In this document: piece after piece, positions 1 to 10,362 of the stretch
How the letters are laid out: each line of letters opens with the position of its first letter
Position numbering within the stretch: the stretch's first letter is position 1
Assembly (NCBI GenBank): GCA_944381325.1
Contig: CALWKS010000004.1
Location: 257,020 to 321,019, forward strand
Length of the DNA stretch: 64,000 nucleotides
Origin: an uncultured Christensenellaceae bacterium
GTDB taxonomy: Bacteria; Bacillota; Clostridia; Christensenellales; UBA3700
Direction: 5' to 3'
Notes under the pieces: model-generated
Told to the model about the DNA's origin: nothing
Database searches by the model: none
The model's input: only the letters and a program-made list of their open reading frames with translations
Translations under genes and position numbers: made by a program

Positions 1-3000
1 GGTATCTCCGCTGACTGCTTCCACGCCGTAAGCTATCGTAACGTTTACGTTGCTGAAATCCACTCTGGGAGTAGCTTTTTCAACGAAATAACTTCCGTTG
101 CCGTCAGTTATCTCGTAGTTTGCGTTTGCCGAAGTTGCAACAACCTTGTAATAACCTGCGTTCTTTATCGCGTCTACGGCGGTATATTCACCGTCTTCAG
201 TAGTGCTCCAGGTTATTGTATAGGTTTTGTCAAACTCGTCGTCTGCTGCCAGCGAGAATTCTTTATTCTGAGCATCGTAAACGCCGTTGTCAAGCTCAGA
301 CCAGCTTGCGTTGGGAGTTTCTCCGGAAACGCTTATCTTGCGGGTAACGACCTTAAGCGCAAACGTTGTGCTTGCCTCTTCGTAACGCTGACTCTTAAGA
401 GTTGCGGTTATGTTGTAATTGCTTTCGCTTACGTCGAGAGCGTTTGCTATTTCAACGCCGTCTATCGAGAATACGAAATAGTCCGTTTCCTCTTTTACCT
501 CGGCGTCGTAATCGACTGCGGAACGCAGCGCGTTTTTGAGTTCTTCTACGGTGTTGAAATATTCAGTAGTAAACACGCCGTCAACCACTTTATCCGTTGT
601 ATTTACGGTAACGACTGCGGTTATCGTATAGGTATATACGTTTGTCGCAAGGTTGTAGTTGGGGTTGTCGAACGTAACTTTTACATAATATCTGCCCGAA
701 TCTTTCGGCGCGTCTACGCTCCACTCGCCGTCTGCGCTGACAGAATATTCGTAAGTATAAACAAGCGCGTCCGGAAGTTCAGCCGAAGGAACGAACGTTA
801 TGACCGCTCCGCCATCTATCTCGGTAGTAGTGAATTTATCCTGAGCGAGAGCGCCCGTTATCTGATATTGCTTTACCGTGGTAACGACGTTGCCCAGCGT
901 GAATTCATAGTTTGCTTCAGCTCCGCTCATTATTATTTCAGAGAGGCTGAGTGTTACCTCTGTGCCTGCCGCTGTTTTTTCAGCGTAACCGTTGAGTGTA
1001 TAACCGCTGAAAACGTCGGGTGTAACGTTGGTTGCAACTCCGCCTACGGAAACAATGCTTACGGGGTTGTTCGTCTTTACGGTGTCGATGCTGTCAGCGT
1101 AAGTGATGTTGCCTTCTCCGTCAAAAGCTATTTCAACCGCAAGTTTTGCAATGTTTATATTGATTTGCGCGCCGTCTGCAACGTTCATTCTGCAGAGCAT
1201 ACCGCTCTCTTTGTCGACAAGGTAATTTCCTTCGACCGCTGTAAGCGTGGTTTCTTCAATGCCTGCCTGAGCGTACAATTCCTTGTTAAGCGTAAAGACG
1301 TAATCTCCTGCATTACCGCTGTTTGCCTTATCGCCGCCGAACACGTTTACAGCCTTGTTCTTATCTCCTGCTTTGAGATAAACGCTGATATCTTTAGCGT
1401 TTGCCGCGCCGTCGTAAGTCTTTGCAAAAGAATAGGTGTTTGTCTCCGCGTTATATTCAAATCCGTCCGCAATGTCTGCGCTGCCCATGGTATAGTAATT
1501 GAGCGTATACAAAGCGCCGTAATTCTGCTGATTGCCTTCAGCTGTGAATTCTACGTTGTCAAACATCTCCATAGAAAGATAGATGCCTTTTGTCTGAGCT
1601 TCGTCAGAGACTATCATATAGTTTTCTACATTGTATACGTTGCCGTCTCTGTCTGTTACGGAATACAACGCATCCTTTCCTTCAGTCCACACTGTTGACT
1701 GCTGAGAGGGGATTATTAGTTTTCCGCCGCTAACGTACACGGGCGCGGAAATATCGTAAACGATACCACCGTTGAAAGTTTCGTTTTCTCCCATTACCCA
1801 CGTTTCTCTTTGAGTGCTGGTGGAAGCGAAATATATGTTCTGAAGAGTGGTTATTGAGCTGTCTGTTCCGCCCTTGCCGACGATTGCTCCGGTCGGATTC
1901 GAGGTATTCATATGAGTCTTTTCAAGCACGCCTGTAAACAGATAATTTAGGCCGTTTATTTTAAGCGTACCGCCGCCGTTTCCTCCTACCTCACCGACAA
2001 AGCCGCCTGCATAACCATTATTGTAACGGTATTTGTTTTTAAAAGATGACCAGTCCCAGTTATATTCTTCGCTTTCGTTGTAGTTGTATATCTTCCCTGC
2101 GCCCTCGAGATTGACGTTTGTCATCGTCAAAACTCCAGAATCAATTCTCCCTACAAAACCGCCAAGCTGATAATATCTGTTTGCATCGTCTGCCGCACGC
2201 CAACCGCTTATGCCGAAGCCTGAAGTCGTAGTCTGCTTCTTTTCTTCAGTTGTCAGGCTTGCATTTGCGTTTACCGATACGGTAGTTTCGTCTATAAGGG
2301 TATCGCCTGAAACGTCGCCGATAACGCCGCCGAGTATAAGATAGGTGGGAGCGCTGCTTTGTCTCTGATTGTAATCGTATAGATAGGTTACGTTCCTGTT
2401 TTTATCGTCAGCCTGATCCATTGCCTCGCTGGAAGCGTAATCCAGATCAACACGCACGTTCTGAACACTAGCCTGAGATGCAGAGCCTGCTATTATACCT
2501 GCCTTTGTACCTACGTTATCAGCGCCTACAGTATATTTCGTAACGACGATTTTAAGGTTCTTGACAGTGCCGCCAGCGATACTCTTAAAAAGACCTCCCA
2601 CGACCTGATCAGCACCGTCCGCAGTCGTCAGAACGGCTTCTACGTTGATCTCGATCGTATGACCGCCGCCGTCAAGTATACCCTTGAATTCAGTTATTTT
2701 ATCGAGTTCTTCTATTTTTATATCGTTTTTAAGATAAAAATACTTGTTGGTTGTATCCTTTCCCGCGATATAAGAATTCCAACCGATAGTGCTTGTAATC
2801 TCCTGAAGGGTATATCCTTCCGGCACGTAAGAAGCAGGGTTGTATCCCTGTTCTACGTCGCCTTTTTCAACATAATCTTCGTCTACGGAAATTTCTGCAG
2901 CGTAAGCAGATTGTCCGTTTCCTCCCTGTACGATATTTTCAACCGTATTGCCGAGGACAAGACAGAGCGCCACGCAGATTATCAGAAGCACCGCAGTGAT

Positions 3001-3033
3001 TATAGCCGCTAAATTATATCTTTTTCTTGTCAT
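1..3033 (-). CDS. Giant secreted surface protein, C-terminus beyond left edge (partial)
   Basis: This is the 5' part of a very large surface protein: 1,011 codons are open from the ATG at 3033 to base 1 with no stop. An AAAGGAG ribosome site precedes the start. Residues 1-28 are a basic start (MTRKRYN) plus a hydrophobic helix, and AYA|AE near residue 45 looks like a signal-peptidase site. Residues about 100-320 carry GLUG-like beta-helix units (GGLFKSIAGGTVKNL, GGVIGDVSG, GGFVGRIDSG, GGFVGEVGG). After that come beta-rich MBG-like modules with phrases such as KNAGYYKVVATSANANYEIT. The plan matches the 12605-22054 protein, so the two are probably paralogues. It begins 18 bp after the stop of the upstream lipoprotein gene, so co-transcription is likely. 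The role is unknown; an adhesin or exopolymer-binding protein is an inference from repeat architecture only. Confidence 0.85.
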   Translation of the reverse strand, partial: MTRKRYNLAAIITAVLLIICVALCLVLGNTVENIVQGGNGQSAYAAEISVDEDYVEKGDVEQGYNPASYVPEGYTLQEITSTIGWNSYIAGKDTTNKYFYLKNDIKIEELDKITEFKGILDGGGHTIEINVEAVLTTADGADQVVGGLFKSIAGGTVKNLKIVVTKYTVGADNVGTKAGIIAGSASQASVQNVRVDLDYASSEAMDQADDKNRNVTYLYDYNQRQSSAPTYLILGGVIGDVSGDTLIDETTVSVNANASLTTEEKKQTTTSGFGISGWRAADDANRYYQLGGFVGRIDSGVLTMTNVNLEGAGKIYNYNESEEYNWDWSSFKNKYRYNNGYAGGFVGEVGGNGGGTLKINGLNYLFTGVLEKTHMNTSNPTGAIVGKGGTDSSITTLQNIYFASTSTQRETWVMGENETFNGGIVYDISAPVYVSGGKLIIPSQQSTVWTEGKDALYSVTDRDGNVYNVENYMIVSDEAQTKGIYLSMEMFDNVEFTAEGNQQNYGALYTLNYYTMGSADIADGFEYNAETNTYSFAKTYDGAANAKDISVYLKAGDKNKAVNVFGGDKANSGNAGDYVFTLNKELYAQAGIEETTLTAVEGNYLVDKESGMLCRMNVADGAQININIAKLAVEIAFDGEGNITYADSIDTVKTNNPVSIVSVGGVATNVTPDVFSGYTLNGYAEKTAAGTEVTLSLSEIIMSGAEANYEFTLGNVVTTVKQYQITGALAQDKFTTTEIDGGAVITFVPSAELPDALVYTYEYSVSADGEWSVDAPKDSGRYYVKVTFDNPNYNLATNVYTYTITAVVTVNTTDKVVDGVFTTEYFNTVEELKNALRSAVDYDAEVKEETDYFVFSIDGVEIANALDVSESNYNITATLKSQRYEEASTTFALKVVTRKISVSGETPNASWSELDNGVYDAQNKEFSLAADDEFDKTYTITWSTTEDGEYTAVDAIKNAGYYKVVATSANANYEITDGNGSYFVEKATPRVDFSNVNVTIAYGVEAVSGDT

Positions 3034-3051
3034 ATTTCTCTCCTTTCTCTC

Positions 3052-6000
3052 TTAAACGCCCTCTCCTTCAGCGGCATCTTCGCCGTTTTCAGGAATTTCA
3101 GGGTCTACGGGAGTTTCGGTATCAGTGCCGGGCTCTTCCGGTTCTGTCGGAGGCTCGGGCTGAATCCTGTTGGTAATGCTGATATAAATTCTGATTTCAA
3201 CCGTATATGCGTTGCCTGCGGCATCTTTCACGGTTGCGGTGGCAGTAAACGCGGTAGCGCCCTGCTCCTCAGCCGTAGTGCCGAGAGAAGAATCGTAATA
3301 TACGGTGTTTTCATCGGGTTTTACCGCGCTGAAATCGAGAGTTGCCTCACGCGAGACGGAAGAACCGTCCGCAAACTGAACCGTCAGCGTAGCGTTTGCG
3401 GAAGGATTTGCAACTACCTCATAAGAAGTGCCGCCTATTTCAACCGTAACGGTATTTGCCGTCTCATCGTAAGTAGCATAAAAATCACCGTTTATTTCAG
3501 CGATACCCGTCAGTTCTTTCGCAGTAACTGTAACGGGAACGATAACGCTGTAAATCTTGCCGTTGTACTCGAAACTTGCAGCAGCAAGGTATTCACCGCC
3601 CTTTGCAGAGAAATCAACGCCGCTGACGTTCCATTCGGTAACCGTAGCCTCAATGCTTACAGAGCCGTTTCCTACAGTTATCGTGGACGGGAACTGTGCA
3701 GTGCCTGCTTCTCCGTACGGGTCAACGGTAACTCCGCTGCCGAGATAATCGATTGCGCCGTTGACTTTTACTGTCATAGCGCACCTCTGATAGAACGCCG
3801 CATTGAGTGCCGCGTCGTCAGAATAGCCGATCTCAGCATACATCTGAACATCGTAGTTGCTTGCGTCAAACGTAAGGGTTTCAAAATTAAGCGCAAAGCC
3901 GTTTCTGTCAGTCCAGCGTATAGGAATCGCAAGCACGTAACCGTTGGTGAACTTGACCCATGCCGTCGTCGGGAACAAAGCCGACTTTTCTTCTGCCATC
4001 AGATTGTTGAAAGCAAGCGCGTCAACCGTTATCGTATTTCTTCTGAGAGCTTTATCGAAATAAATGCCTTCGATCACATTGCTCTGAACGTCAAGGGTTA
4101 TGTCCTTGCTCCAGGTAAAGTAATCTGAACCGCTGAGCGTAGCGTTGGCAGCATACTGACCAGGGTTGTTGAAGCTGAGCGTAGAGAAATCGAACTGAGT
4201 CGAAAACTTGACGCTTACTTCTTCAGACCAGGCGCTTCCGTTATAGGTATAATTTGCGTCCACGGTCGTCGGCCACGGAGAGAATACGGTTCCTTCTACA
4301 GCGCTGAGCGCATACAGATAATAGTCATACGGATTAACCGTAACGGTATTCTCCTTTCCGTTAATAGTAAGAGAGGTTACCTCTTTGCCCTTTATGCGTA
4401 CCGTCAGCTCAAGATTCTGCTCGAGAGCGCCCGTACCCACAGTTGCTATCGCCTTGAATTCAAAGCCGGACAAATCGTCGGGCTTTCTGCTTGCGAACGC
4501 CTGCAGAACTTCAGCATCCACTGACCAGCTTTCAACGTCTATCGCACCGTACTTGCCGTCCTCGTATGAGAAGAACAACTGAGACGGGAGCTGCGACATG
4601 ATGTCAAGAGTTTCGTCAAACGCATACAGATCGAGTTCGTATACTCCGCTCTCTCCGTTGCTTCCCAGTGTGGTTATCACGCTGTTCAGATATTCTATGC
4701 CGAGAGTTGCGCTCATTCCGTTTCTGAAAGTGATCTGAGCTTCGTACATTCCGCCCTCTATAGTCGGAGACGGCATCGTCAGATTTTCGATCGCAGACAT
4801 ATCGACGCGACGCATCGATCTGTTGGCAAAGTATACTGTTATCGAAGAAGGAGCATTATCGTATGCGTGCAGCGTTATCGTATCGACAAGTTCAGGCTCA
4901 AGATTGGGCTGAATCGTTATCGTAAACGTTCTTTCGCGTGATACGCCGTTGGGGAACGATACTTCAGTCTTACCCGTAAGCGTTACGGTTTCAAAATTCT
5001 CGTTGTTGGCGTAATTAAGCAATCCGAGAGAGGTATCCAGCGTGATTTCTTCACCGTAAGAACTCGTTTCTTCGTTCCACAGATAGAACTTGACGGGAGC
5101 TTTCATTACTGTCGTTCCCTGCTGATATACCGCAACCTTGCCAACGAAATACTGCTGAATAAACTCGTAATCACTGGTTACAACGTCGTTTTCGTAAGCA
5201 AGCGGTTCAAACGTCATGTCGAACTCTATATTGCCCCAGTTGATAACGCCCGCGTTGCCGCTGCCGTCAACCGTATTGTCGGGATCGCCTACTGAACCGA
5301 AGCAGTTGTAAAGGTTTATCTCGGTCTTATAGGTATTTCTGCGGTGATTTGCGTCGTACGTCAGCGTAGTGCTTCCGTAAGTGTAGGTCAGCACTTCCCC
5401 GTCAGAATTGACTACAGCCTCGTTTCTGTCATAGCCTTCGATATAAATATTGGACAGTGAACCGTCTACTAGGTTTACGCCTGCGTTGATTTCATTATAT
5501 ACAGGCAAAGGCAACAATGACTTGACTATTCCGTAAACAGTGTTGTCCATAAGACCTGATACGGCACTTTCAATCATAAACCACAGTCCACCATAGCCCT
5601 GGCTGTCAAGCAAAGCCTTGACCAGATTGATAAGCTGAGTTCTGAGCGATTGCCAGAATACGTTATAATTAAGTCTGTCCCAGGTAACGTACTTCAGATA
5701 GTGATCCGAGAACATATCGGGGGCAAGCTGAGACAAGTCTAACGTCGAGTTTTCGCCGAATACCATACCGCCCATAATATCGTCTATAAGTTTATTGAAG
5801 GTATATGGATCCAATCCCACGTTGATATTGAACGTACCTGTCGAACGGAGAGATATTTCAATTCCTCCGCTCAGAAGCTCGTTGATATCCAGATCGTCGA
5901 ACAGTCCGGGGGCAGCTTCCTCTTCTTCGCCCTCAGTTGCGCTCGCAGAAGAGTCTACTGTGGGAGCTTCGAATTCGACACCGCTTTCAGTGAAAACCAA

Positions 6001-9000
6001 AGAGTTTATTATGCTCTGCATAGCGCCCGAAAGCATGTTTACTATATCCATCTGGAAAGCCAGCATATCGCCTACGATGCTTGCAAGGTCAACGTCTATA
6101 ATTCCTGCAACCGTAACCTTGAATTTGCCCTCGGCAAGAACTATCTTCATATTCTTGCCCGTGCCGTCTGCACCGAGAGCATCTTCGGAATAATCGAGTG
6201 TTACGTGCAAAAGAGCCTTGTCTGAAACGTTTACCGTTGTATTGTTGAATGCGTCGTCGCTGTCCAGCTGATAAACGGATATCACAAGAGTTTCGGCACC
6301 AACTGTCGTCGACGTTCCGTCAAGCGTAATGCTTTCGCTTCCCTCTATAAGATTTCTTATTCTTACTCTCAGATAGCTGTTGTCTGGTGTACTCTCTATA
6401 TTGTTGTTGAGAATATCCAGATTGAAGTCCATATTCAGGCACTTGAGCAGGCTGCGCGCCATAGCTTCGCCGTCTGTCGCATCAAGTATTTTGCCGGAAT
6501 CACTGGTTACGGTAAAGTCTTCACTGGGTCTGAGCTCGAGTTGAGCGTTCAGAGCAAAAGTATTGTCTATGGAGATCGGAAGTCTGATAACTCCGTTCTC
6601 AATATCGATTTCACCGCCTGAAACCTCGATATCCACTCCGATAGAGCTGCCGAGAAGCGCTTTGAAAATGGTTTCGAAAGTGGCAGCGGCAATGTTAGCC
6701 TGAATGACGTTGCCGTAAATTGTTACGTCTCCGAGGATTGCGGAAATGATAGCCATTGTGCTGTCTCCGCCTTCTGCGCCGTTATCAGTGCCGTCTCCGC
6801 TTCCGCTTTCAGAAGCACCGCTTGCACCTGTGATGAGGTCTGTCAGAATCTCACCGAGATCCATATCTCTGAGAATTCCTGCTTTTTCGTCCAGCATTGT
6901 GAACAGACTGTTGGCAAGTTCACTGTTTACGACCTTGAATTCAAACAGTCCGAGGCCCTCGAGATCCACATAAAGATCTCCTTCCTGAATGCCGAGAGAC
7001 AAAATCTTTTTCTGCTCATAACGCAATTCAATATATATCTTGGTCTCAGAAGGATTATCCAGGTGGATATCCCACTTCATATCAAGATAAAGGTCTGCAT
7101 CGCTCTTGTCAAAAGTCAGGTTTATCGGGAAGCCGATATAACTGCCTTCTTTAGCCAGGATGTTATTCAATATCGACGAAACGTCTATCTCACCCTTTTC
7201 GTTGGAAATGTTGAGCGTAACACTTGCCTGCATTGAATTGGCAAGATCAAAGACCACGTCATACAGATTATCCTCTGCAGCAGCCGCCTTTTCTTTGCCG
7301 CGGGCTATAGCGTCGTTAAGGTTCTTGACAGTGCCGAAAGAAATCGGATAAGCTTCAGTGCCTGTCTCAAACGACAATTCGTAATTGCCGTATTCTTCAT
7401 GCAGAGCACTTCCGTCTGAATTATATTTGCTCGTCTTGGGCAGCTTGCCGTTGACGTCAAGCGTTACGCCCTTTGTACTCATAGAAACGTCTGCGCTGAG
7501 ATCGAGAGCGTCGGCGCTTATGCCTGTATCTACCCCCAGACTTTCAAGCAACTTGATTATCGTCGCAAATGTTACGCTTGCGGTAATCTTGTCGGCACTG
7601 AGACCGATGAGTATCGCGCCCGCTTCTGTAAGCTCTGTGCCGCCGGCAGTGCCGTCGCTTTCAGTCGTAAGCAAAGATTCAGCTTCTTCAGAGCCTCCGA
7701 TAAGTCCGCCCAGATCGAACGCAAGATCGAAGTCGTTGATTCCGGTGCCGTTTATGCTTATATTATTTATAAGATCAATAATAATGTTGGCAAAGTCAAA
7801 CTCGAATTTGTAAACAGGCAACTGCATATACTGCGTCCTGATTCCGCTGAGGTCGAGAAGCACGGTCGAAACTCCGTTTTCGTAATAACCGTAAATTCCC
7901 AGCAGAGTTTCGCCTGAAACTTTTCTGAGTTCTACCGCAAGTTTGCTGTTCTCAGGAGTCTCTTTATCTATTAAGAAGCCTGCCAGCAGTTCAATATCGA
8001 GGTTGTATCCTTCAGGAAGAGCAAGTATCGGGTTGTCTTTTCCCGTATCCAAACCGAATGACTTGAGTATCTTTCCGAGAGCGTATTCTCCCTGCTCTAT
8101 GCTTATACTTCCGCGAGCGTTTACTTCAACGCCTGAAAGTACGTTGTATATCAGCTCTCCGAGGTTTGAAGTATAATTTCCGTCGTCGGTGCGTTCAGCA
8201 ATATAGCTTTCAAGGTCCTGCAACGTTCCTTCGAGGAAGCCTATTCTGAAGTTGTGCGCGCGAAGTACGGCTTCGAGAGGATCTGCTTCGTCTCCGAGAT
8301 TTACCGTAGCGACAACGTCGTCAACTCCGTATTCAGCGAAGTTTACGGAAAGGCTCATATTGCTGAGACCTTCGGGCAGTTTTATCGGATTGTCCGGCAT
8401 AAAGCTGTTGATAACATCGAAGAACTTCTGATTGACTTCGATTATAAGACTGTCGCCCTCTTCGTCTATATAAACGTTCTCCTGCAGACCTATAACGCCT
8501 GCAATTGCGCTGATTAGTCCGCTAATAGTCGGGCTGATGATCGCCTTCACCTCGCCGTTTTCTTCGGACAGCGCAGCTTCGTATACGTTGCCTGATGAGA
8601 GATTGAGCTCCTTCGAGCCATCGAAATCAGTGCCGAGAGCTTCGTCTATAGCTTTTGTTATAAGGTTTACGAAGTCGCTGATAAGCGCATCGAGATTTGC
8701 TTCTATCTTTATATTCTTAGCGTTCCAGTAATCGGGAATAAGGTCGGACAATGAAACATAGAACGCTCCGTCTCTGTAATAAATACCCAGAGCCGGCGTT
8801 TCGCTGACAGGATTTCCGTCCGCGCCGAGCACATACAGATCGAGCGCGATGAGATTTCTGTCAACGGCGGCGTTTTCATAATTCAGATCTATGTCTACTC
8901 TCGTTGAAAGTCTGAATCCGAATTCGCCGTTAATAATCAGTGTATTTTCAGGAATGGGCACGTCGTTCGTAAACATGCCGAGCAATTTTGCAACGTCCAG

Positions 9001-10362
9001 TCCTTGTTCAGGCGCGCTGAGCGTAAGATCTATGTCGAACGCGAGATTGCTGAAAGAAAATTCTTTTGAATTGCTAGCAAGATCTGTGGGCATATCGATG
9101 AAAATAGGATAGTTGTAATAGCCTATCTTCGTGCTCTTCCAATCCAGAAGCTCGTCGCCCTCCGCACCGGCAGCGTTGTCAGCAACGCTTGTCGCAACGT
9201 TGGTTATTATTCCGTTCTCGCAATCCACCTGAACATACATCTTTATCTGCGGGATAGCAGAATCGAGCCAGTCGAACAATGAACTGAGATTGAGGTCTAT
9301 GCCGATAAGAGAGCCTATATCGAACATATCGAGAAGCTCATTGAGTCCCGTGATAAGGCTATTGACCTTTACCTCTGCGAGATAGCTTTCACTGACGATT
9401 TCACCTGTAGCCACTCTGGTTACCATTGTGTGGCTGGGCGAAGAGAATATCAATCCTATCAGCAGGTTGTAAACGTTGATTCCGCTTATATCGCTGAGAA
9501 TTTCTTCGATATCGATTTCAGCACCTGCCTTCTGAAGAATTGAAAGCAGATATTCAGCCTTGAAGTCGTCAAGATGAACGTAAGCCTCTCCGTTGCCGAA
9601 ATCGAGATAGATCTCGTCATTAACGACGTAAATCGCAAAGGCAACTTTCTCGTCGTCCTGCATGGAGACTTTAAACATTATCTGCGAGCTCTGTCCGTCT
9701 CCGAAATTCGCCTGCAATTGCACGCGCGCAGTTCCGCTCGTCGTCGTGAGCAGGCTGTCATAATCGATAGCAGTGCCGTTCATCGCTTCAAAATACTTTT
9801 TGATCGTCGACATCGCCGAAGTTGCGTTGACGTATTCCGTAGTTGTTTCGAATTCCGCACTTCCCTTGTCTTCAGTCCACTTCGCATAAAGCGTTACGTC
9901 CTTCGTGGGCGTGTAAGGGAATTTCACTTTTACGCCGGTAAGCTTGGGATTGGTGTACCAGCCCTCAAGCACAAAACCGTCGCGGTAAGTACGCGGAGAA
10001 GTCTCTATGACGTCCGTAACAACGCTTTCAACCGCACTGCCGCCGTTTACCTCAAAATTAACGTTAAACAGCTGCGTCCATTTTGCGTACAGCGTGATGT
10101 CGGACGTCAAGGTCATCGGGTATGTCGGCATCTGAGTAAATTCAGGGTCGAGATACCAGCCCTCGAAACGGTAACCTTCTCTGGTCGGCGCTTCGGGTGC
10201 TTCCGCAAGAACAGTTACGTCGTTGATAGCAGAAACTTCGTCATAGCCTGTATCGAGATTGACCTTATAAGACGCAATCGTCTCATCGCAGGCTGCAAGT
10301 ACGAATACGGCTATCAGAACCGTAACTATCAATGCGGCAATAAGCATTGACTTTTTTCTCAT
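3052..10362 (-). CDS. Giant lipoprotein with InlB B-repeats and five ~290-residue modules
   Basis: The gene encodes a 2,436-residue predicted lipoprotein. The start is set at the ATG at 10362 because GGAGG lies 7 nt upstream and the protein then begins MRKKSM plus a hydrophobic helix ending in lipobox LAAC (Cys25). A longer frame to 10401 adds only unlikely residues. Residues about 40-165 are two InlB/Listeria-Bacteroides repeats, each with a GWY core and ending LYAKW. Residues about 200-1500 hold five diverged modules; each has a core like GIYYRDGAFYVSLSDL (first residues near 242, 526, 822, 1122, 1405). The last 900 residues are beta-rich and Ig-like, and the tail is Pro/Glu/Asp-rich without a sortase motif. 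Anchoring is therefore by N-terminal lipid. The function is not recognised; a surface structural or binding role is inferred. Confidence 0.88.
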   Translation of the reverse strand: MRKKSMLIAALIVTVLIAVFVLAACDETIASYKVNLDTGYDEVSAINDVTVLAEAPEAPTREGYRFEGWYLDPEFTQMPTYPMTLTSDITLYAKWTQLFNVNFEVNGGSAVESVVTDVIETSPRTYRDGFVLEGWYTNPKLTGVKVKFPYTPTKDVTLYAKWTEDKGSAEFETTTEYVNATSAMSTIKKYFEAMNGTAIDYDSLLTTTSGTARVQLQANFGDGQSSQIMFKVSMQDDEKVAFAIYVVNDEIYLDFGNGEAYVHLDDFKAEYLLSILQKAGAEIDIEEILSDISGINVYNLLIGLIFSSPSHTMVTRVATGEIVSESYLAEVKVNSLITGLNELLDMFDIGSLIGIDLNLSSLFDWLDSAIPQIKMYVQVDCENGIITNVATSVADNAAGAEGDELLDWKSTKIGYYNYPIFIDMPTDLASNSKEFSFSNLAFDIDLTLSAPEQGLDVAKLLGMFTNDVPIPENTLIINGEFGFRLSTRVDIDLNYENAAVDRNLIALDLYVLGADGNPVSETPALGIYYRDGAFYVSLSDLIPDYWNAKNIKIEANLDALISDFVNLITKAIDEALGTDFDGSKELNLSSGNVYEAALSEENGEVKAIISPTISGLISAIAGVIGLQENVYIDEEGDSLIIEVNQKFFDVINSFMPDNPIKLPEGLSNMSLSVNFAEYGVDDVVATVNLGDEADPLEAVLRAHNFRIGFLEGTLQDLESYIAERTDDGNYTSNLGELIYNVLSGVEVNARGSISIEQGEYALGKILKSFGLDTGKDNPILALPEGYNLDIELLAGFLIDKETPENSKLAVELRKVSGETLLGIYGYYENGVSTVLLDLSGIRTQYMQLPVYKFEFDFANIIIDLINNISINGTGINDFDLAFDLGGLIGGSEEAESLLTTESDGTAGGTELTEAGAILIGLSADKITASVTFATIIKLLESLGVDTGISADALDLSADVSMSTKGVTLDVNGKLPKTSKYNSDGSALHEEYGNYELSFETGTEAYPISFGTVKNLNDAIARGKEKAAAAEDNLYDVVFDLANSMQASVTLNISNEKGEIDVSSILNNILAKEGSYIGFPINLTFDKSDADLYLDMKWDIHLDNPSETKIYIELRYEQKKILSLGIQEGDLYVDLEGLGLFEFKVVNSELANSLFTMLDEKAGILRDMDLGEILTDLITGASGASESGSGDGTDNGAEGGDSTMAIISAILGDVTIYGNVIQANIAAATFETIFKALLGSSIGVDIEVSGGEIDIENGVIRLPISIDNTFALNAQLELRPSEDFTVTSDSGKILDATDGEAMARSLLKCLNMDFNLDILNNNIESTPDNSYLRVRIRNLIEGSESITLDGTSTTVGAETLVISVYQLDSDDAFNNTTVNVSDKALLHVTLDYSEDALGADGTGKNMKIVLAEGKFKVTVAGIIDVDLASIVGDMLAFQMDIVNMLSGAMQSIINSLVFTESGVEFEAPTVDSSASATEGEEEEAAPGLFDDLDINELLSGGIEISLRSTGTFNINVGLDPYTFNKLIDDIMGGMVFGENSTLDLSQLAPDMFSDHYLKYVTWDRLNYNVFWQSLRTQLINLVKALLDSQGYGGLWFMIESAVSGLMDNTVYGIVKSLLPLPVYNEINAGVNLVDGSLSNIYIEGYDRNEAVVNSDGEVLTYTYGSTTLTYDANHRRNTYKTEINLYNCFGSVGDPDNTVDGSGNAGVINWGNIEFDMTFEPLAYENDVVTSDYEFIQQYFVGKVAVYQQGTTVMKAPVKFYLWNEETSSYGEEITLDTSLGLLNYANNENFETVTLTGKTEVSFPNGVSRERTFTITIQPNLEPELVDTITLHAYDNAPSSITVYFANRSMRRVDMSAIENLTMPSPTIEGGMYEAQITFRNGMSATLGIEYLNSVITTLGSNGESGVYELDLYAFDETLDIMSQLPSQLFFSYEDGKYGAIDVESWSVDAEVLQAFASRKPDDLSGFEFKAIATVGTGALEQNLELTVRIKGKEVTSLTINGKENTVTVNPYDYYLYALSAVEGTVFSPWPTTVDANYTYNGSAWSEEVSVKFSTQFDFSTLSFNNPGQYAANATLSGSDYFTWSKDITLDVQSNVIEGIYFDKALRRNTITVDALAFNNLMAEEKSALFPTTAWVKFTNGYVLAIPIRWTDRNGFALNFETLTFDASNYDVQMYAEIGYSDDAALNAAFYQRCAMTVKVNGAIDYLGSGVTVDPYGEAGTAQFPSTITVGNGSVSIEATVTEWNVSGVDFSAKGGEYLAAASFEYNGKIYSVIVPVTVTAKELTGIAEINGDFYATYDETANTVTVEIGGTSYEVVANPSANATLTVQFADGSSVSREATLDFSAVKPDENTVYYDSSLGTTAEEQGATAFTATATVKDAAGNAYTVEIRIYISITNRIQPEPPTEPEEPGTDTETPVDPEIPENGEDAAEGEGV

